The notes beneath the pieces were generated by a model, which was not told the origin of the DNA, searched no databases, and worked only from the letters and a program-made list of their open reading frames with translations. From positions 1 through 49,437 of the forward strand of contig JAQXIP010000014.1 in the NCBI GenBank assembly GCA_029007845.1: DNA of 49,437 nt, in the 5' to 3' direction. Of this stretch, positions 33,706 to 44,189 are shown piece after piece. Source of the stretch: Clostridiales bacterium. GTDB lineage: Bacteria > Bacillota > Clostridia > Lachnospirales > Lachnospiraceae. Made by a program: the position numbers and the translations under genes. Each line of letters begins with the position of its first letter. Position 1 is the first letter of the stretch.

Positions 33706-34878
33706 ATGTCACAGAAAGACAAAGAATTTGACACACTACCAGTTGGTACACTTGGAATTGTTGCACTAGAAAGCAGCCGTGATCTCGGACGCAAGGTAGA
33801 TCACTACATCTCAGACTGGCGCAGCAAACGGAAGAACAGTATTGCAGAAAAAGCTGCATTTGCAGGCTACAAAAAAGATTCTTATCTTTTAGATACCGCC
33901 TGCCCACGCTTTGGCTCAGGTGAAGCAAAGGGAATTATCCGGGAATCTGTCCGGGGGGCTGACTTATATCTTCTGGTTGATGTATGTAATTACAGTCTGA
34001 CTTACACCGTGTGCGGACAGACCAACCACATGTCACCGGATGACCATTACCAGGATTTAAAACGTATCATTGCGGCAGTGGGTGGCAAAGCTCGTAGAAT
34101 CACGGTCATTATGCCTTTCTTATACGAAAGCCGCCAGCATAAGAGAAGCTCCAGAGAATCCCTGGACTGCGCACTTGCACTTCAGGAGCTGACCAACATG
34201 GGCGTGGACAACATTATCACCTTCGATGCCCATGATCCTCGTGTTCAGAATGCAATCCCACTTCACGGCTTTGAGACGGTTCAGCCGACCTATCAGTTTG
34301 TAAAAGCACTGTTACAGAATGTTCCGGATATCGTGATGGATACGGATCATATGATGATTATCAGCCCGGACGAAGGCGCAATGGGGCGGGCAATCTACTA
34401 TGCCAATGTCATGGGCGTTGATATGGGTATGTTCTATAAACGCCGTGATTATTCCACGATTATTGATGGCCGTAACCCAATCGTAGCCCATGAATTCCTT
34501 GGAAGCGACGTAGAAGGGAAAGACGTGTTAATCGTTGATGACATGATTTCCTCCGGTGAAAGCATGATTGATGTTGCAAAAGAATTGAAACGCAGAAAAG
34601 CAGGCAGAATCTTCCTGGCAAGCACATTCGGATTATTTACAAATGGCCTGAAGCGCTTCGACGATGCATATGAAAGTGGTCTGTTCTACCGGATGCTGAC
34701 TACGAATCTTGTATACCAGACAGAGGAACTTCTGTCCAGAGAATATTATATCAATGTTGATATGAGTAAGTATATTGCCTTACTGATTGATACGTTAAAC
34801 CATGATGCCTCTATCAGTGATTTGCTAGATCCAACCGAACGGATTCAGGATATCTTAAAAGAATATCATCAGCGCTAA
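33706..34878 (+). CDS. prs: ribose-phosphate pyrophosphokinase (long form)
   Basis: 390 residues, against about 315 for standard bacterial Prs. FGSGEAKGIIRESVRGADLYLL, the ATP/catalytic region YESRQHKRSSRESLD, the His in DAHDPRVQ, YKRRDY (flexible-loop Lys/Arg) and the PRPP loop VLIVDDMISSGES are recognisable. The last differs from the usual DDIIDTAGT. The extra length is in an N-terminal extension (first ~65 residues), an insert near 95-115 and the C-terminal tail. It makes PRPP from ribose-5-phosphate and ATP. AGGGAGG precedes the ATG. It ends in a strong terminator shared with the PBP gene. Confidence 0.9.
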   Translation: MSQKDKEFDTLPVGTLGIVALESSRDLGRKVDHYISDWRSKRKNSIAEKAAFAGYKKDSYLLDTACPRFGSGEAKGIIRESVRGADLYLLVDVCNYSLTYTVCGQTNHMSPDDHYQDLKRIIAAVGGKARRITVIMPFLYESRQHKRSSRESLDCALALQELTNMGVDNIITFDAHDPRVQNAIPLHGFETVQPTYQFVKALLQNVPDIVMDTDHMMIISPDEGAMGRAIYYANVMGVDMGMFYKRRDYSTIIDGRNPIVAHEFLGSDVEGKDVLIVDDMISSGESMIDVAKELKRRKAGRIFLASTFGLFTNGLKRFDDAYESGLFYRMLTTNLVYQTEELLSREYYINVDMSKYIALLIDTLNHDASISDLLDPTERIQDILKEYHQR

Positions 34879-34886
34879 GCATTTAT

Positions 34887-34935
34887 AAAAGCCCGGTTTC
34901 CTGTCTGATCATTCAGACAGGAAACCGGGCTTTTT
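34887..34935. terminator. bidirectional terminator between prs and the PBP gene
   Basis: A perfect 17-base stem (GCCCGGTTTCCTGTCTG with CAGACAGGAAACCGGGC) around a six-base loop, with T runs on both strands. It serves prs from the left and the convergent PBP gene from the right. Confidence 0.95.
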
Positions 34936-34936
34936 C

Positions 34937-37264
34937 TTATTCCCATATAAACAAGTTTTTCGGCAGGAATATGGTCAGTCCCTGTACTTCCACATCTTCC
35001 CCTTCTACCGGAATATCTTCTTCCATCGGATCTTCAACAGGGATATCTTCTCCACCCGTCTCATCGTCAGGATCTTCTGTCGGCTCCGGCTCTGGTTCTG
35101 ATTCTCCTGGGTCTTCCTCTTCGGGATCTGGATCTTCGGTTTCCTCCGGCTCTGGCTCCGGATCTTCCTCTTCTCCGCCATTGCCAATGTTAACTGCACC
35201 ACTGGATACTTTTTCCTCTTCTTCACCAAGATTCAGTCCATTTCCATTATGCACATAATCCGGGAATCCCACATCTTCCAGTCCATCATTTAACCACATC
35301 ATATAAGCATTCCAGATCTGTCCAGGATAGGAAGCTCCCTGAAGGGAACTTAACGTCTGCGGAATATCATAACCAACCCAGACGCTGGTCGTATAATATG
35401 GTGTAAAGCCTACAAACCATCCATCTTTACTTCCATTTGTTGTTCCGGTTTTTCCAGCACAGGACATATTGGAAAGACGGATACGGTAACCGGTTCCTTC
35501 TCTCATTACACTCTGCATACAGCTTACCATCATTCTTGCTGCATTCTGCTCGTAGACCGTTTTTTCTTCCTTATCCTCAGCTACTACTTCTTCCCCTTTT
35601 GAATTGTTGATTGAGATAATGCACGACGGATCACGGTACACTCCGTCATTCTCCAGCGTTGCATATGCCGAAGCCATCTCTACCGGACTGACACCATTGG
35701 TCAGACCACCAAGTGCAGCCGCCGGTACATAATCTTCATTGACAATCCGGTTGAAATTCATCTCATAAAGATAGGAAATACCAACTCTTGGAGTCAACTC
35801 CTCAAATAACTGCCATGCCACAGAGTTCTTTGATTTTGCCACCGCATTACGGATCTTCATACTGCCCGAATATCTTCCATCTGCATTCGACGGTCCATTC
35901 TCAATCTTTTTATCCACCACAATACTGTCCGGGGTATATCCGGCTTCAAATGCAGGCGTATATACAACCAGCGGTTTAATTGAGCTTCCTGGCTGGCGGT
36001 AACTCTGGAATGCACGGTTTAAGGTATATCCTTCCACACTCTGGCTTCGACCGCCTACAATCGCAACCACTTTACCGGTGGAGTTATCAATACAGACCGC
36101 AGCTCCCTGCAGCTTATAGATGCCATCCTCCGTTTTATCCGTGAAAACGGACAAACTTTCATCCACCTGCTTCTGCAGTTGCTTCTGCTTCTCCATATCA
36201 ATTGATGTATAGATACGGTATCCGCCTGTGTAAAGCTCCTTCTGGCACCGGGTATACATTTCATCGTACTCTTCATTATAATTCTTACGGTCTTTACTGC
36301 TCGTAAAGGTATTGCGGAACGTAAAGCCCTGCTCTTTCATCAATGCCTTTGTGGCACAGCTATACACATAGGTCTCCACATAGTTTTTCTTCTTTACCGT
36401 TCCACGTTTCAGCTTAATCTCTTCATTTACCGCCTCATTATACTCTGATTCCGTAATCCATCCATCATCCTTCATCTGCTTTAATATCCGGTCACGCCGG
36501 CTTATTGTGTTATCAAAATTTTCCAGCGGATTATACATGGACGGATTATTCGGAATTGCGCAGAGGAAACACATCTGGGACAGGGACAAGTCATTCAAAT
36601 TCTTATTAAAATACCCTTTGCTTGCCGCCTTGATTCCATAATACCCATTGTTAAAATAAATATTATTCAGATAGAATTCCAGGATCTGGTATTTGTCATA
36701 TTTTTTCTCCAGCTCCAGCGCAATAAAGATTTCTTTCACCTTCCGCTCCCAGCTTCGCTCATTCGTAAGGAAAGTAAGTTTTGCCAGCTGCTGGGTAATC
36801 GTGCTTCCACCCTGGGTGATTCTCCCTTTGTTTTTAACCAGTTCCACTGCCGCACGGGTAGTTCCCACAATATCCACACCATGATGCTTATTGAAATTCT
36901 TATCTTCCGTTGCAATCATAGCCTCTTTGATTTCATCCGGAATATCCTCATAGTTGACATAATAACTGTCACGTTCACCCTTCAAAGTGGAGATCACCTT
37001 TTTATTCGATCCGTACACAATACTGGTTTCCGCCTGACGAAACGTCTTTTCTGTAGACTCTGCCACAAGCTGTTTCGCATCTTTCTGCATTGCCAGAATG
37101 CTTTTTCCGTATTTGGAGCAAAAGAAAACCAGTAATAAAAAGATTGCAATTACAATCAACAAAAACATGAGCTTTATTGCTGTTAGAATTCCCCGGACAA
37201 ATGGATTCTTTACTCTATGCTTCTTCTGTTTCTTTTTCTTCTTATCGTTCTTATTTTCTGCCAT
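34937..37264 (-). CDS. class A penicillin-binding protein with acidic C-terminal tail
   Basis: 775 residues. A basic cytoplasmic start (KNDKKKKKQKKHRVK) and one membrane helix (about 25-50) are followed by a GT51 glycosyltransferase with EDKNFNKHHG and TQGGSTITQQLAK (about 117-165), a linker, and a transpeptidase with PGSSIKP (SxxK), SKN and CAGKTGTT. The last ~85 residues are an unusual tail, nearly all Glu, Asp and Pro (for example EEEDPEPEPEETEDPDPEEE), ending in GLTIFLPKNLFIWE. It polymerises and crosslinks peptidoglycan. The tail may bind cations or keep the C-terminus extended from the surface; its role is unknown. Confidence 0.95.
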   Translation of the reverse strand: MAENKNDKKKKKQKKHRVKNPFVRGILTAIKLMFLLIVIAIFLLLVFFCSKYGKSILAMQKDAKQLVAESTEKTFRQAETSIVYGSNKKVISTLKGERDSYYVNYEDIPDEIKEAMIATEDKNFNKHHGVDIVGTTRAAVELVKNKGRITQGGSTITQQLAKLTFLTNERSWERKVKEIFIALELEKKYDKYQILEFYLNNIYFNNGYYGIKAASKGYFNKNLNDLSLSQMCFLCAIPNNPSMYNPLENFDNTISRRDRILKQMKDDGWITESEYNEAVNEEIKLKRGTVKKKNYVETYVYSCATKALMKEQGFTFRNTFTSSKDRKNYNEEYDEMYTRCQKELYTGGYRIYTSIDMEKQKQLQKQVDESLSVFTDKTEDGIYKLQGAAVCIDNSTGKVVAIVGGRSQSVEGYTLNRAFQSYRQPGSSIKPLVVYTPAFEAGYTPDSIVVDKKIENGPSNADGRYSGSMKIRNAVAKSKNSVAWQLFEELTPRVGISYLYEMNFNRIVNEDYVPAAALGGLTNGVSPVEMASAYATLENDGVYRDPSCIISINNSKGEEVVAEDKEEKTVYEQNAARMMVSCMQSVMREGTGYRIRLSNMSCAGKTGTTNGSKDGWFVGFTPYYTTSVWVGYDIPQTLSSLQGASYPGQIWNAYMMWLNDGLEDVGFPDYVHNGNGLNLGEEEEKVSSGAVNIGNGGEEEDPEPEPEETEDPDPEEEDPGESEPEPEPTEDPDDETGGEDIPVEDPMEEDIPVEGEDVEVQGLTIFLPKNLFIWE

Positions 37265-37382
37265 TAATAATCCCTTCGTTTCTCAATTAACTTCTAGTTA
37301 CTATCCTTTCAGAGTACAGATCTATTTTACTACAAAACAGTTGATTTTTTAACCTTTTTTTGTCGAAAACATAAAAAAGTGT

Positions 37383-37437
37383 AACAGTTCAGCGTGCTTT
37401 CGGCGGCTGTGCGCTCGTCACGGCTGAACTGTTACAA
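37383..37437. repeat. family-2 short inverted-repeat element
   Basis: 55 bases with GTAACAGTTCAGC at the left and GCTGAACTGTTAC at the right and the GCTGTGCGCTCGTCACGG core seen at 2719-2811. The ends are identical to those of the 165-base element at 18321-18485. No clear target duplication is visible, since the flanks are A runs. It lies between the PBP gene and the glgP terminator. Confidence 0.8.
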
Positions 37438-37468
37438 AAAAATGGCAGCCACATTCGTGGCTGCCACC
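37438..37468 (-). terminator. terminator of the mal/glgP operon
   Basis: GGCAGCCAC pairs with GTGGCTGCC around a four-base loop on the minus strand, followed by ATTTTTTT-type sequence and directly abutting the family-2 repeat. It lies about 30 bases past the glgP stop. Confidence 0.9.
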
Positions 37469-37495
37469 AATCAGGCATGTTTATCCATCGGAATC

Positions 37496-39763
37496 TTATG
37501 ATAAATGCCAGATATCTTCGTTGTACTGGGCGATTGTACGGTCAGATGAGAAGAATCCAGCCTGTGCTGTATTCACTAACATCTTCTTGCCCCATGCTTT
37601 GCGGTCTTCATAATCAGCAAAAGCCTGCTCTTTTACGCGGATATAATCTTTTACATCCAGTAATGTCATGAACCAGTCTTTCTTAATCAGTTCTGCATGA
37701 AGATTCAATAACCGCTCTGGATCACCAATCTTTAACAGTTCTGCACTGACAATAAAGTCAACCCATGATTTAATCTCCGGATCATTGATGCAGTAATCAA
37801 CAGAGTGATAAGCACTCTTTGCATACAGATCAATTACCTTCTCAGAAGTCTCACCAAAGATGTAAATGTTATCTTTGCCTACCAGATCTGCGATCTCTAC
37901 ATTAGCACCATCCATTGTACCAAGTGTAACAGCTCCGTTGAGCATCATCTTCATGTTACCGGTACCGGATGCCTCTTTTGAAGCAAGAGAGATCTGCTCA
38001 GAAATATCTGCTGCAGGAATTAATTTCTCTGCTGCTGTAACGTTGTAGTTCTCAACCATGAATACTTTCAGGTATGGGCTTACTTCCGGATCGTTGTTAA
38101 TCAGCTGCTGTAAGCAGAGAATTAAATGAATAATATCTTTTGCAACAACATAAGCCGGAGCTGCTTTTGCACCAAAGATTACATTGATTGGAGTCTTTGG
38201 CTTATTGCCCTTCTTAATCTCCAGATATTTGTAGATGACATATAATGCATTCATCTGCTGGCGTTTGTACTCGTGGAGACGTTTAATCTGAACGTCAAAA
38301 ATTGCATTCTCGTCCAGTTCAAGACCTCTTGTCTCTTTCAGATAGCTTACCAGCTTCTTCTTGTTGCCCTGTTTGATCTTCAGAAGTTCGTCAATAACTT
38401 TATCGTCATCTTTGTAATCCATTAACTTCTTTAACTCTTCTGCATCTTTATGGAATCCTTTTCCAATCAGGCTTTCCAGATAGTTGTTCAGGTCATGGTT
38501 ACAATGAATCAGCCATCTTCTGAATGTAATACCATTTGTCTTGTTATTAAACTTCTCCGGATAGATATCATAGAACGGACGAAGTTCGGATTCTTCCAGA
38601 ATCTCTGTATGAAGAGCCGCTACACCATTTACACTGTAACCGTAATGGATGTCCATATGTGCCATATGAACACGGTTGTCCTTGTCAATGATATAAACTC
38701 TTTCATCCTGGTATTTTGCCCGTACTCTCTCATCCAGATTACGGATAATCGGCACTAACTGAGGTACAACCTGCTCTAAATAATGCATTGGCCATTTCTC
38801 TAATGCTTCTGCAAGGATTGTGTGGTTTGTATATGCACATGTCTTGCTTACGATCTCAACAGCCTCATCCTGACCGATTCCACGTTCCATCAGAAGACGG
38901 ATTAATTCTGGAATTACCATAGAAGGATGGGTATCATTAATCTGGATTGCTACATGCTCATGAAGCTTATGAAGATCGCCCCATTTATCACAGTACTCTT
39001 TCAGAATTAACTGGGCACCGTTGCATACCATAAAGTACTGCTGATAGATACGCAGTAAGTTACCAGCTTCATCACTGTCATCCGGATAGAGGAATAAAGT
39101 AAGGTTCTTTGCGATGTCATATTTATTAAAATTAATTCCATCACCAACCAGACTTTCATCAATGGATTCCACATCAAAGAGATGTAATTTATTGCTGCCA
39201 TTTTCGTATCCGGTTACATCAATATCGTATAATCTGGACTGAAGGGAGAAATCTTTGAATGGTACCGTAAAGCAGATTCCGGTATCATTTAACCAGCTAT
39301 CTTTCTCAATCCATGGATTCTTTGTCTCTTTCTGTTTGTTATTCTCAAACACCTGTTTAAATAATCCAAAGTGGTAATTCAGACCAATACCATCTCCGCA
39401 TAAACCAAGTGTTGCAATCGAATCAAGGAAACATGCAGCAAGACGTCCAAGTCCGCCGTTACCAAGGGATGGCTCTAACTCTTCCTCTTCAATTGCCTCG
39501 ATTGCTTTTCCATTCTTACTTAATGCTTCTTTTACTTCTTCATAAATTCCGAGATTGATCAGGTTATTGGATAATAACTTACCAATTAAGAACTCAGCAG
39601 AAATATAATAAAGCTTCTTATCTCCCTCGTTCTTTTTCCCTTCTTTGACATAATCCTTTGTAAGTTCCATCAACGCATAGTAAACTTCCTTATTGTCTGC
39701 GTCTTTGATGTTCTTACCACAACGTCTTGCCAAAATCTCATTCAGTTTGTTTTCGATCATCAT
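37496..39763 (-). CDS. glgP: glycogen/maltodextrin phosphorylase
   Basis: 755 residues. The GT35 PLP-binding signature [14 protein letters not shown] with the cofactor Lys, [18 protein letters not shown] near the N-terminus, and [14 protein letters not shown] are present. It releases glucose-1-phosphate from the non-reducing ends of alpha-1,4-glucans. At 755 residues it is closer to bacterial short forms than to E. coli GlgP (815). It is the last gene of malEFG-malQ-lacI-glgP, 11 bases after the repressor, so in this organism it probably works mainly on imported or MalQ-processed maltodextrin and on stored glycogen. Confidence 0.96.
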   Translation of the reverse strand: MMIENKLNEILARRCGKNIKDADNKEVYYALMELTKDYVKEGKKNEGDKKLYYISAEFLIGKLLSNNLINLGIYEEVKEALSKNGKAIEAIEEEELEPSLGNGGLGRLAACFLDSIATLGLCGDGIGLNYHFGLFKQVFENNKQKETKNPWIEKDSWLNDTGICFTVPFKDFSLQSRLYDIDVTGYENGSNKLHLFDVESIDESLVGDGINFNKYDIAKNLTLFLYPDDSDEAGNLLRIYQQYFMVCNGAQLILKEYCDKWGDLHKLHEHVAIQINDTHPSMVIPELIRLLMERGIGQDEAVEIVSKTCAYTNHTILAEALEKWPMHYLEQVVPQLVPIIRNLDERVRAKYQDERVYIIDKDNRVHMAHMDIHYGYSVNGVAALHTEILEESELRPFYDIYPEKFNNKTNGITFRRWLIHCNHDLNNYLESLIGKGFHKDAEELKKLMDYKDDDKVIDELLKIKQGNKKKLVSYLKETRGLELDENAIFDVQIKRLHEYKRQQMNALYVIYKYLEIKKGNKPKTPINVIFGAKAAPAYVVAKDIIHLILCLQQLINNDPEVSPYLKVFMVENYNVTAAEKLIPAADISEQISLASKEASGTGNMKMMLNGAVTLGTMDGANVEIADLVGKDNIYIFGETSEKVIDLYAKSAYHSVDYCINDPEIKSWVDFIVSAELLKIGDPERLLNLHAELIKKDWFMTLLDVKDYIRVKEQAFADYEDRKAWGKKMLVNTAQAGFFSSDRTIAQYNEDIWHLS

Positions 39764-39774
39764 TACCTCCTGCG

Positions 39775-40818
39775 CTAATTCGCTTCTCCTGTTTTTTTGC
39801 GGGTTGACTCCCTTACTATCAGTTTCGCCTCAAACACTTTGTGCTCATGGCACGGCTCATTTTCAATCTGGTTAAAAATGATCCGGATGGTTTCTTTTGC
39901 CATCTCTGTCACCGGCTGCTTAATCGTCGTGATAGACGGGGTATAATAATAAGACATATCCAAACCATCAAAGCCTGCAACTGCAACATCCTCCGGTATG
40001 TTAAGCCCTGCTTCCGCAAGCGCCTTGCAGGCTCCTACTGCAATCATATCAGCGATTGCAAATATTGCAGAAAATTTCTCTCCTGACTCCAGAAGCTTTT
40101 TGGTCATATCATATCCATTCTTCATGGTGTACGGATCTTCCCCCGCTTCTGTGTAACAGATCAGCTTCTCATTTACCGGAATATGGTTTTGCTTCAATGC
40201 CTTCTTATATCCCTGCAAACGGAGTTCGCCAATACTGTGTTCATTCTTCGCTGCTGTTATGATGGCGATATTCTCATAACCATATTGTAACAGATGTTGC
40301 ACCATTTTAAAAGCCTCTGTTACATCATCAACAGAAACGGATGAATAAATATCCGGCGAAATCCTTTTATTCGGCACGATTGTGGACAAAACAAAAGGCA
40401 CTGAAATTTCTTTTAAGCTGTCCTCTGAATGGGAAAAATAACCGCCCAAAAAGATAATACCCTTCAGTTTTTTTTCCTTTATCAACTGATGGGCGATCTC
40501 AATTTCGTCTTCACTGTAATCCACCCGCTGTAGTATAAAGGAGTAGTTTTTTCCCTGAATCTCTCTTTGAAAGATATCAACCATTTGATGAAAGAGAGGA
40601 TTACTCATCCCTTTCATCAAGACGGCTATGGCATTACTTTCTGTGCGTTTTAGATTTCTTGCACTGTTATTAGGCACATAATTACTTTCCCGGATCACCT
40701 TGAGAATCTGGTTTTTTGTCTCAGGGTTAATATCCGGCTGGTTATTGATAGCTCTGGATACTGTGCTGACACCAACACCGCAAGCTTTTGCGATATCTTT
40801 TATGGTCACATTCTTCAC
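39775..40818 (-). CDS. LacI-family repressor of the maltodextrin operon
   Basis: 347 residues. An N-terminal helix-turn-helix ([21 protein letters not shown], about 4-24) and hinge ([17 protein letters not shown]) are followed by a periplasmic-binding-like effector domain (about 62-335). It lies inside the operon between malQ and glgP, so control of this operon (autoregulation) is likely. A matching CG-centred operator is seen at the malE promoter. The effector is probably a maltooligosaccharide or a sugar phosphate, by analogy with MalR-type regulators. Confidence 0.9.
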   Translation of the reverse strand: MKNVTIKDIAKACGVGVSTVSRAINNQPDINPETKNQILKVIRESNYVPNNSARNLKRTESNAIAVLMKGMSNPLFHQMVDIFQREIQGKNYSFILQRVDYSEDEIEIAHQLIKEKKLKGIIFLGGYFSHSEDSLKEISVPFVLSTIVPNKRISPDIYSSVSVDDVTEAFKMVQHLLQYGYENIAIITAAKNEHSIGELRLQGYKKALKQNHIPVNEKLICYTEAGEDPYTMKNGYDMTKKLLESGEKFSAIFAIADMIAVGACKALAEAGLNIPEDVAVAGFDGLDMSYYYTPSITTIKQPVTEMAKETIRIIFNQIENEPCHEHKVFEAKLIVRESTRKKTGEAN

Positions 40819-40856
40819 ATCTTTCTATACATCATCGTGAATACAAAACGCTAATG

Positions 40857-42362
40857 TCAGTCTTCCCCGCACGCTTCCTGTTCCCGGCAGCGTCCGCATA
40901 TTTTTGTAATCTGTGCGATTTTTTTAATTGTTTTCTGGCTAAGCCCTTTCTTATCCATTCTCCAGGTCCAGTTAGAACCAACGGTAGATGGTGTATTAAT
41001 ACGTGCTTCACTTCCAAGTCCCAGGTAATCCTGAATTGGGATGATACAAGTATCGGATACGCTTCTCATGGCCATGCAGATAAAATCCCAATGGGCATTT
41101 TCCTTATCCAGTTTCGGAAGATTCATGTAGTCTTTTACCATTTTCAGGTCTTCCTTCGAAATAGTCTTAAGCCATCCCTGAATCGTATCATTATCATGAG
41201 TACCGGTATATACAACCGAATTTGCTGTATAATTATGTGGAAGATAATCACTTTCTTCCCTGGAATCAAATGCAAACTGAAGCACCTTCATTCCCGGGAA
41301 TCCGGTCTCTGCTAAAAGCTCGCGAACCGTATCTGTGATAAAGCCAAGATCTTCTGCAATAATCCGCATTTTGCCAAGCTTCTTCTCAATCGCTTTAAAC
41401 AGATCAATTCCCGGACCTTTCTTCCACTCACCTTTCACGGCAGTCTCTTCGCCAAATGGAATTGCATAGTACTCATCAAATCCACGGAAGTGGTCAATGC
41501 GGATTACATCGTAGAGCTGATAACATACACGGATCCGCTCAATCCACCATTTATATCCTGTTTTTTTGTGATAATCCCATTTATACAGAGGATTTCCCCA
41601 CAGCTGTCCGGTAGCAGAAAATGCGTCCGGCGGACATCCTGCCACTTCAATCGGATTGCGTTCTTCATCCAGATCAAATAGTTCCGGATTTGCCCAGCAG
41701 TCTGCGCTGTCATATGCCACATAGATTGGAATATCCCCGATAATGGAGATTCCTTTTTCATTTGCGTATGCCTTCAGGCGGTTCCACTGGTCAAAGAAAA
41801 TATACTGAAGAAAACAATAGAAATCATAATCTTCTTTGTACTTGCTGCGGTATTCCTTTACCGCTTCCGGCTGTCTGGTGCGGATATCATCATCCCACAG
41901 TGCAAAACTTTTGCCGCCGAAGCTGTTTTTCACTGCCATATAAAGCGCATAATCATCCAGCCATTTATTTTCTTTGCAGAAATCCTTGAATTCTTTCTCA
42001 TTTACTACATCACTGTTATCAAACGCCTCGCGTAATGCTGCAAATTTTGCATAGTATATTTTTTCATAATCAATCGCAGCATCATTATCACCAAAATCAT
42101 ACTTATTTAAACTACGTTTGCTAAGATAACCCTTCTCTACTAATTCATTCAAATCAATAAAATATGGATTTCCAGCAAACGTAGAAAATGACTGATATGG
42201 TGAATCTCCATAGCCGGTTGGACCGATCGGCAAGATCTGCCAGTAACTCTGTTTTGCCTGTTCCAGGGTATCAACAAATTTATAGGCAGCCTTGTCGAAG
42301 CATCCAATCCCATACTTGGAAGGTAAACTTGCGATTGGCATAAGAACGCCGCTTGCTCTCAT
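40857..42362 (-). CDS. malQ: 4-alpha-glucanotransferase (amylomaltase)
   Basis: 501 residues, the usual GH77 length. GVLMPIASLPSKYGIG, YWQILPIGPTGYGDSPYQSFS, DIPIYVAYDSADCWA, IRIDHFRGFDEYYAI (nucleophile Asp), IIAEDLGFIT (acid/base Glu) and YTGTHDNDT (stabilising Asp) are present. It disproportionates maltooligosaccharides in the cytoplasm, giving glucose and longer chains for GlgP. It lies 40 bases after malG and has AGGAGG before the ATG. Confidence 0.97.
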   Translation of the reverse strand: MRASGVLMPIASLPSKYGIGCFDKAAYKFVDTLEQAKQSYWQILPIGPTGYGDSPYQSFSTFAGNPYFIDLNELVEKGYLSKRSLNKYDFGDNDAAIDYEKIYYAKFAALREAFDNSDVVNEKEFKDFCKENKWLDDYALYMAVKNSFGGKSFALWDDDIRTRQPEAVKEYRSKYKEDYDFYCFLQYIFFDQWNRLKAYANEKGISIIGDIPIYVAYDSADCWANPELFDLDEERNPIEVAGCPPDAFSATGQLWGNPLYKWDYHKKTGYKWWIERIRVCYQLYDVIRIDHFRGFDEYYAIPFGEETAVKGEWKKGPGIDLFKAIEKKLGKMRIIAEDLGFITDTVRELLAETGFPGMKVLQFAFDSREESDYLPHNYTANSVVYTGTHDNDTIQGWLKTISKEDLKMVKDYMNLPKLDKENAHWDFICMAMRSVSDTCIIPIQDYLGLGSEARINTPSTVGSNWTWRMDKKGLSQKTIKKIAQITKICGRCREQEACGED

Positions 42363-42402
42363 GTTATCCTCCTAATATTCATTCTAGTTCATCAATTTAC
42401 GT

Positions 42403-43260
42403 CTAACCTTTTACTGCACCGGCAACCACACCATCAATGATGTATTTCTGGCAGCACAGATAGAAAATAATGATTGGCAGAATTGCCAAAACTAACATAG
42501 CCATCATTGCGCCCCAGTCGATGGAACCATATCCACCACGCAGATACTGGATTGCGATCGGAATCGTACGATAATTTGATCCGATTACCAGGGTTGGTAA
42601 GAGGTAATCGTTCCAGATCCACATTGTCTGCAGAATGGAAACTGTAATTACCGTAGGTTTCAGGATCGGCATAACGACACTGAAGAAAATCTGAATTGGA
42701 TTACATCCATCAATCATCGCCGCTTCTTCAATCTCTGCTGGAATTGATTTAATAAATCCGCAGAACATGAAGATACACTGTCCTGCACCAAACCCAAGGT
42801 AAATAAGGACAATTCCGACTGGATTATCCAGATGCAGACGGTTTGCCATAAAGGACATCGTGAACATTACCATCTGGAAAGGAACAAGCATAGAGAATGC
42901 AAACATAAAATAGATTGCATTTGTCAGTTTGTTTTTCAGTCTGGTAATCATCCATGCAGTCATGGAAGTAAACACAATAATAACACCAACGGATGCAAGT
43001 GTAATAAACAGAGAGTATCCAAATGCTTTAAGGAAGCCAGTTCTCTGCAGACCAACTGCATAGTTTTTTAACTTCACAAAGTTTGTTGACGTCAAAAATT
43101 TGAATGGTTCCGTACTAACATATACGGTTCCTTTAAAGGAGTTCAGAAGAACCATAAATACCGGCACAAGGAACAGGATTGCAAGTACCAGCAGAAGGAA
43201 AAAGGTCGCATCAATTTTTCCCTTCTCATTGTAATCGTCGATTGTCTTTGTCTTAGCCAT
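42403..43260 (-). CDS. malG: maltodextrin ABC transporter permease MalG
   Basis: 285 residues with about six membrane helices and the EAA loop EIEEAAMIDGCNPIQIFFSVVMPILKP that contacts the ATPase subunit. It ends in VVAGAVKG, as MalG-type permeases do. The start overlaps malF by one base (TAATG). No ATPase gene is present in the operon; carbohydrate transporters of this class commonly share an MsmK-type ATPase encoded elsewhere. Confidence 0.93.
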   Translation of the reverse strand: MAKTKTIDDYNEKGKIDATFFLLLVLAILFLVPVFMVLLNSFKGTVYVSTEPFKFLTSTNFVKLKNYAVGLQRTGFLKAFGYSLFITLASVGVIIVFTSMTAWMITRLKNKLTNAIYFMFAFSMLVPFQMVMFTMSFMANRLHLDNPVGIVLIYLGFGAGQCIFMFCGFIKSIPAEIEEAAMIDGCNPIQIFFSVVMPILKPTVITVSILQTMWIWNDYLLPTLVIGSNYRTIPIAIQYLRGGYGSIDWGAMMAMLVLAILPIIIFYLCCQKYIIDGVVAGAVKG

Positions 43261-44102
43261 TAGCTCTCAACCTCCTTCTGTCTTGTAGCTGCCAGCTGGG
43301 TAATTGCCACAACAGCAACCAAAATAAAGAAGATAACCGCCTTTGCCTGACCTACACCTTCGTAACCAATGGTTCCGTAATATGTATTGTAGATATTCAA
43401 GGCAAGCATCTCTGTCTTTCTGGATGGATCACCGGCTGTCAATGCCAGGTTCTGATCGAACAGTTTAAAGGAGTTGGAGATTGTCAGGAACAGACAAATC
43501 GTAAACTGTGGCATCATCAGCGGAATGGTGACACGGAACAATGTCTGAATCTTGTTCGCGCCGTCAATTTTTGCCGCTTCCATAACGTCGGTCGGAAGAT
43601 TCTGGATACCGGCAACATAGACAATCATCATGTAACCAATCATCTGCCAGTTCATCAGTACAATCAAGCCCCAGAAACCATATTTAGGATCATAGGTCAT
43701 TGTCACTTCCCAGTGCATCAGGATACCATTGATAATCAGATTCCAGATGTAACCAAGAACGATACCACCAATGAGGTTTGGCATGAAGAAAATGGTACGG
43801 AAAATGTTCGTGCCCTTCAGCTTTCTTGTTAAAAGCAGGGACAAAAGAAATGCAAATACGTTAATCGTAATGACTGCAACAATTGCAAACTTTAAGGTAA
43901 ATAAAAATGAAGTCCGAAATCCAGCATCTTTAAACACTTTTATAAAGTTGGAGAATCCCGTAAATTTCGCATTCGTTACCGTGTTAAATTTACAGAGAGA
44001 CAGCCATAAACCCATGAAGAATGGGATAATAAAAGCTAATAAAAATGCAAGAAGAGTCGGAACGGTAAACACAGGAAAATACTTTTTCAATGATTTTTCC
44101 AT
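43260..44102 (-). CDS. malF: maltodextrin ABC transporter permease MalF
   Basis: 280 residues with six membrane helices and the EAA loop DVMEAAKIDGANKIQTLFRVTIPLM. It lacks the large periplasmic P2 loop of E. coli MalF, as is normal in Firmicutes. It pairs with MalG. It is separated from malE by about 300 bases that hold a hairpin and a mobile repeat. Confidence 0.92.
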   Translation of the reverse strand: MEKSLKKYFPVFTVPTLLAFLLAFIIPFFMGLWLSLCKFNTVTNAKFTGFSNFIKVFKDAGFRTSFLFTLKFAIVAVITINVFAFLLSLLLTRKLKGTNIFRTIFFMPNLIGGIVLGYIWNLIINGILMHWEVTMTYDPKYGFWGLIVLMNWQMIGYMMIVYVAGIQNLPTDVMEAAKIDGANKIQTLFRVTIPLMMPQFTICLFLTISNSFKLFDQNLALTAGDPSRKTEMLALNIYNTYYGTIGYEGVGQAKAVIFFILVAVVAITQLAATRQKEVES

Positions 44103-44149
44103 AACTTTCCTCCTACATGCTATTGAGTATAAACGGTTATTTTTTAAAT

Positions 44150-44181
44150 AATGGCAGGTAGGCTGACCCCACCTGCCATTA
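44150..44181 (-). promoter_or_regulatory. intercistronic stem-loop upstream of malF
   Basis: AATGGCAGGT pairs with ACCTGCCATT around a 12-base loop, followed on the minus strand by ATTTAAAAAAT rather than a T run. It may trim readthrough or protect the malE mRNA 3' end, giving more binding protein than permease, as is known for other mal operons. Function inferred. Confidence 0.5.
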
Positions 44182-44189
44182 TGAATGAC

